Assembly (NCBI GenBank): GCA_003506635.1
Contig: DNZB01000041.1
Span: 1 to 7,971, forward strand
Direction: 5' to 3'
DNA length: 7,971 bases
Source of the DNA: Parvularcula sp.
GTDB lineage: Bacteria > Pseudomonadota > Alphaproteobacteria > Caulobacterales > Parvularculaceae
The position numbers and the translations under genes are program-made. Each line of letters starts with the position of its first letter. Position 1 is the first letter of the stretch. The notes under the pieces were generated by a model, which was not told the origin of the DNA, made no database searches, and saw nothing but the letters and a program-made list of their open reading frames with translations. This document shows, in pieces, positions 5,382 to 7,971 of the stretch.

Positions 5382-7971
5382 ATGACCGACGACGTCGAAA
5401 CAAAAACTGACGCTGACGCCAAAGCCGGCGCGCGCCGCCCGCTGTCCTTGCGGCGCACCGAGACAGGCGCCGTGAAACAGAGCTTCAGCCACGGCCGCTC
5501 GAAGACTGTCGTCGTCGAGACGAAGAAGAGCCGCGTCATCGGCGTCAAGAAAGAAGAGCCTGCGCCCGCACCCGCGCCGGTGATCGAAAAGGCTGTGACA
5601 CGGCCCGCCGAAACGAAATCGGCTGAACCGCCGAAAATGGCGCCGCCGAATGTCCTCAGGACGCTTTCCGATGAGGAAAAGGCCGCGCGCGCCGCCGCCC
5701 TCGTGAAGGCGCGTCAGGACGAGGAAATCCGCAGGAAGCGCGACGAGGCCGATCGCAAGGACCGCGAGGCCCGCGAGGCTGACGAGCGCCAGCGCCTAGA
5801 CGCGGAGCGCAAGCGCCTCGCCGAGGAAGAAGCGCGCCGCGAAAAAGACATCGCCGAACGCCGCAAGGCGGAGGAGCGCGCCCGTCGCGCCCTCGAAGAG
5901 GAAGAAGAAGAGAAGAAGCGCCGCGCCGCGCTGCGAGACAGCAAAGGCAAGCAACAAACGCCCGAGGTCAGGCCGTCGCCGGCGCCGGAGGAAATCGACA
6001 ACCCGCTCGCAAAACTCGGCGGACGCCTCAAGACGAAGCGCAAGCCGCTCAACGAAAAAGGCGACCGCGACGCCGAAGGCAAGGAAGCGCCGCGCCGGCG
6101 CGCCGGCCGTCTGACGATCGCCAACGCGCTCGACGACGACGACCGCCAGCGCTCGCTCGCGTCGGTAAAGCGGGCGCGCGAACGCGAAAAACTCGCCCGC
6201 CAGCAGCGGGGCGCCGGCAATCTGGCGATCGTGCGCGAAGTCGTCGTGCCTGAAACCATCACCGTTCAAGACCTCGCCCAGCGCATGGCGATGCGCGCGG
6301 TCGACCTTATCCGTGAACTGATGAAACAGGGGCAGATGGTGACGGCGAACTCGGTGCTCGACGCCGATACCGCCGAACTCATCGTCACCGATCTCGGCCA
6401 CAGCGTGAAACGCGTCGCCGAGGCCGATGTCGAGGAGGGGCTTTCCGGCGGCGCCGACGAGGCGGGCGCGTTGCAATCGCGCCCCCCGGTCGTGACCATC
6501 ATGGGCCATGTCGATCACGGCAAGACATCGCTCCTTGACGCGCTGCGCAAGACCAACGTCGTCGCGGGCGAAGCGGGCGGCATCACCCAGCACATCGGCG
6601 CCTATCAGGTGACGGTCAAAGACGGGCGCAAGATCACCTTCCTCGACACGCCGGGCCACGCCGCCTTCACGCAGATGCGCGCGCGCGGCGCGAAAGTGAC
6701 GGATATCGTCATCCTCGTCGTCGCGGCCGACGACTCCATCATGCCGCAGACGGTCGAGGCGATTAATCACGCCAAAGCCGCGGGCGTGCCGATCATCGTC
6801 GCCATCAACAAGATCGACAAGCCGAGCGCCAACGCGCAAAAGGTCCGCACCGACCTTCTGCAATACGAACTGCAGGTCGAAGGCCTCGGCGGCGAGGTGC
6901 AGGACGTCGAAGTCTCCGCCCTCAAGAAGATCAATCTCGACGGGCTGCTTGACGCAATTCTGCTGCAGGCGGAAATTCTCGACCTCAAGGCGAACGCTGA
7001 TCGCCCGGCCGAAGGCGCCGTCGTCGAAGCGCGCCTCGAAAAGGGGCGCGGGCCGGTTGCGACCCTTCTCGTCGAGCGCGGCACGCTGAAGCGCGGCGAC
7101 ATTCTCGTCGTCGGCGCCGAATGGGGCCGCGTCCGTCTGCTCGCCGACGACAAGGGCGAGACCATTCAGACCGCCGGCCCCGCGACGCCGGTCGAGATTC
7201 TAGGCCTTAACGGCGTACCGGAGCCGGGCGACCAGTTTGTCGCCGTCGAATCGGAAGCGCGCGCGCGCGAGGTCGCCGATTTCCGCGCCCGCAAGAAGCG
7301 CGAAAAAGCCTCGGCGAAATCATCGGGCACCTCGCTCGAACAGATGATGGCGCAGCTGCAGGACGCCGAGATCAAGGAATTGCCGCTCGTCATTAAGGGC
7401 GACGTGCAAGGCTCGATCGAGGCGATCGTCGGCAGCCTCGACAAACTGTCGACAAATGAAGTGCGCGTGCGCGTCCTTCACACCGGCGTCGGCGGCATAT
7501 CGGAATCGGACGTCATCCTCGCCGCCGCATCCGGCGCGCCGGTCATCGGCTTCAACGTTCGGGCGAACGCCGACGCCCGCAACGAGGCCGAACGCACCAA
7601 GGTCGAACTGCGTTATTACTCCATCATCTACAACCTCATCGACGACGTGAAGGCCGTGCTCTCCGGCATGCTGAAGCCAGAACTCAGGGAGACCTTCCTC
7701 GGCAACGCGACGATCCTCGAGGTCTTCTCGATCTCGAAGCACGGAAAGGTCGCCGGCTGCCGCGTCACCGAAGGCGTCGTCCGCCGCGGTGCGAAGGTCC
7801 GCCTCATCCGCGACAACACAGTGATCCACGAAGGCGAACTCTCCCAGCTCAAACGCTTCAAGGACGACGTCCAGGAAGTGCCCGCAGGCCAGGAATGCGG
7901 CATGAGCTTCGCGAAATACGAAGACCTCAAAGCCGGCGACGTGATCGAATGCTTCCAGGTGGAGACGATTA
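5382..7971 (+). CDS. infB: Translation initiation factor IF-2, 3'-truncated by window edge
   Basis: 863 residues are present and only a few C-terminal ones are likely missing (the frame is open at 'FQVETI'; relatives end shortly after). IF-2 is the GTPase that brings initiator tRNA to the 30S and drives subunit joining. The start is ATG 5382 with GGAG five bases upstream; an in-frame TGA immediately precedes it, so no longer start is possible. Layout: alphaproteobacterial N-terminal motif [20 protein letters not shown] and [15 protein letters not shown] (18-52); a highly charged E/K/R helix about 94-185; IF2_N domain about 290-345; GTPase domain with G1 GHVDHGKT at 375-382, G2 ITQHIGAY at 401-408, G3 DTPGH at 422-426, G4 NKID at 476-479, and SALKKIN (G5 region) at 512-518; beta-barrel domain II from about 545; domain III from about 660; and C-terminal fMet-tRNA-binding domain from about 770. 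All key GTPase residues are intact. Confidence 0.98.
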   Translation, partial: MTDDVETKTDADAKAGARRPLSLRRTETGAVKQSFSHGRSKTVVVETKKSRVIGVKKEEPAPAPAPVIEKAVTRPAETKSAEPPKMAPPNVLRTLSDEEKAARAAALVKARQDEEIRRKRDEADRKDREAREADERQRLDAERKRLAEEEARREKDIAERRKAEERARRALEEEEEEKKRRAALRDSKGKQQTPEVRPSPAPEEIDNPLAKLGGRLKTKRKPLNEKGDRDAEGKEAPRRRAGRLTIANALDDDDRQRSLASVKRAREREKLARQQRGAGNLAIVREVVVPETITVQDLAQRMAMRAVDLIRELMKQGQMVTANSVLDADTAELIVTDLGHSVKRVAEADVEEGLSGGADEAGALQSRPPVVTIMGHVDHGKTSLLDALRKTNVVAGEAGGITQHIGAYQVTVKDGRKITFLDTPGHAAFTQMRARGAKVTDIVILVVAADDSIMPQTVEAINHAKAAGVPIIVAINKIDKPSANAQKVRTDLLQYELQVEGLGGEVQDVEVSALKKINLDGLLDAILLQAEILDLKANADRPAEGAVVEARLEKGRGPVATLLVERGTLKRGDILVVGAEWGRVRLLADDKGETIQTAGPATPVEILGLNGVPEPGDQFVAVESEARAREVADFRARKKREKASAKSSGTSLEQMMAQLQDAEIKELPLVIKGDVQGSIEAIVGSLDKLSTNEVRVRVLHTGVGGISESDVILAAASGAPVIGFNVRANADARNEAERTKVELRYYSIIYNLIDDVKAVLSGMLKPELRETFLGNATILEVFSISKHGKVAGCRVTEGVVRRGAKVRLIRDNTVIHEGELSQLKRFKDDVQEVPAGQECGMSFAKYEDLKAGDVIECFQVETI

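Noticed and set aside
5378..5412. ATG four bases before the infB ATG
   Set aside because: It is out of frame and stops after about ten codons; the in-frame ATG at 5382 begins the recognisable IF-2 N-terminus.
5796..6863. 355-codon open frame on the minus strand opposite infB
   Set aside because: Antisense shadow of strongly conserved IF-2 coding sequence, with no motif and a composition typical of antisense frames.

Overview
This window comes from a GC-rich chromosome, almost certainly of an alphaproteobacterium. The main evidence is the block rimP-nusA-ylxR-infB in which the YlxR protein is fused to an L7Ae/YlxQ-like second half. The N-terminal 'QSFSHGRSK' motif of IF-2 and a DUF2937 protein point the same way. 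I cannot place the genus; no rRNA or tRNA gene is present.

Positions 1-1673 hold the end of a surface-polysaccharide-type operon on the + strand. A family 2 glycosyltransferase is cut by the left edge and overlaps by 4 bases (ATGA) a PAPS-dependent sulfotransferase. A glycan-assembly-plus-sulfation pair is the simplest reading, but the acceptor is unknown. The sulfotransferase meets a convergent minus-strand DUF2937 membrane protein (1670-2170) tail to tail, and their stop codons overlap.

Positions 2171-2422 are a divergent regulatory region. It has a good promoter candidate for DUF2937 on the minus strand, a weaker one for rimP on the plus strand, a GC-rich inverted repeat, and a near-perfect intrinsic terminator (2376-2405) just in front of rimP. 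A terminator inside a leader fits the putative attenuator reported upstream of rimP-nusA-infB operons in alphaproteobacteria.

Positions 2423-7971 form the core translation/transcription operon: rimP (TTG start), nusA (ATGA overlap), ylxR (apparent CTG start behind a perfect Shine-Dalgarno inside the end of nusA), a 142-base spacer, then infB, which runs off the right edge a few residues short of its end. The genes link 30S ribosome maturation, transcription elongation/antitermination, an RNA-binding protein and translation initiation.

I see no mobile element, CRISPR array or novel multi-gene system. The observations most worth a second look are the leader terminator and the unusual start of ylxR.
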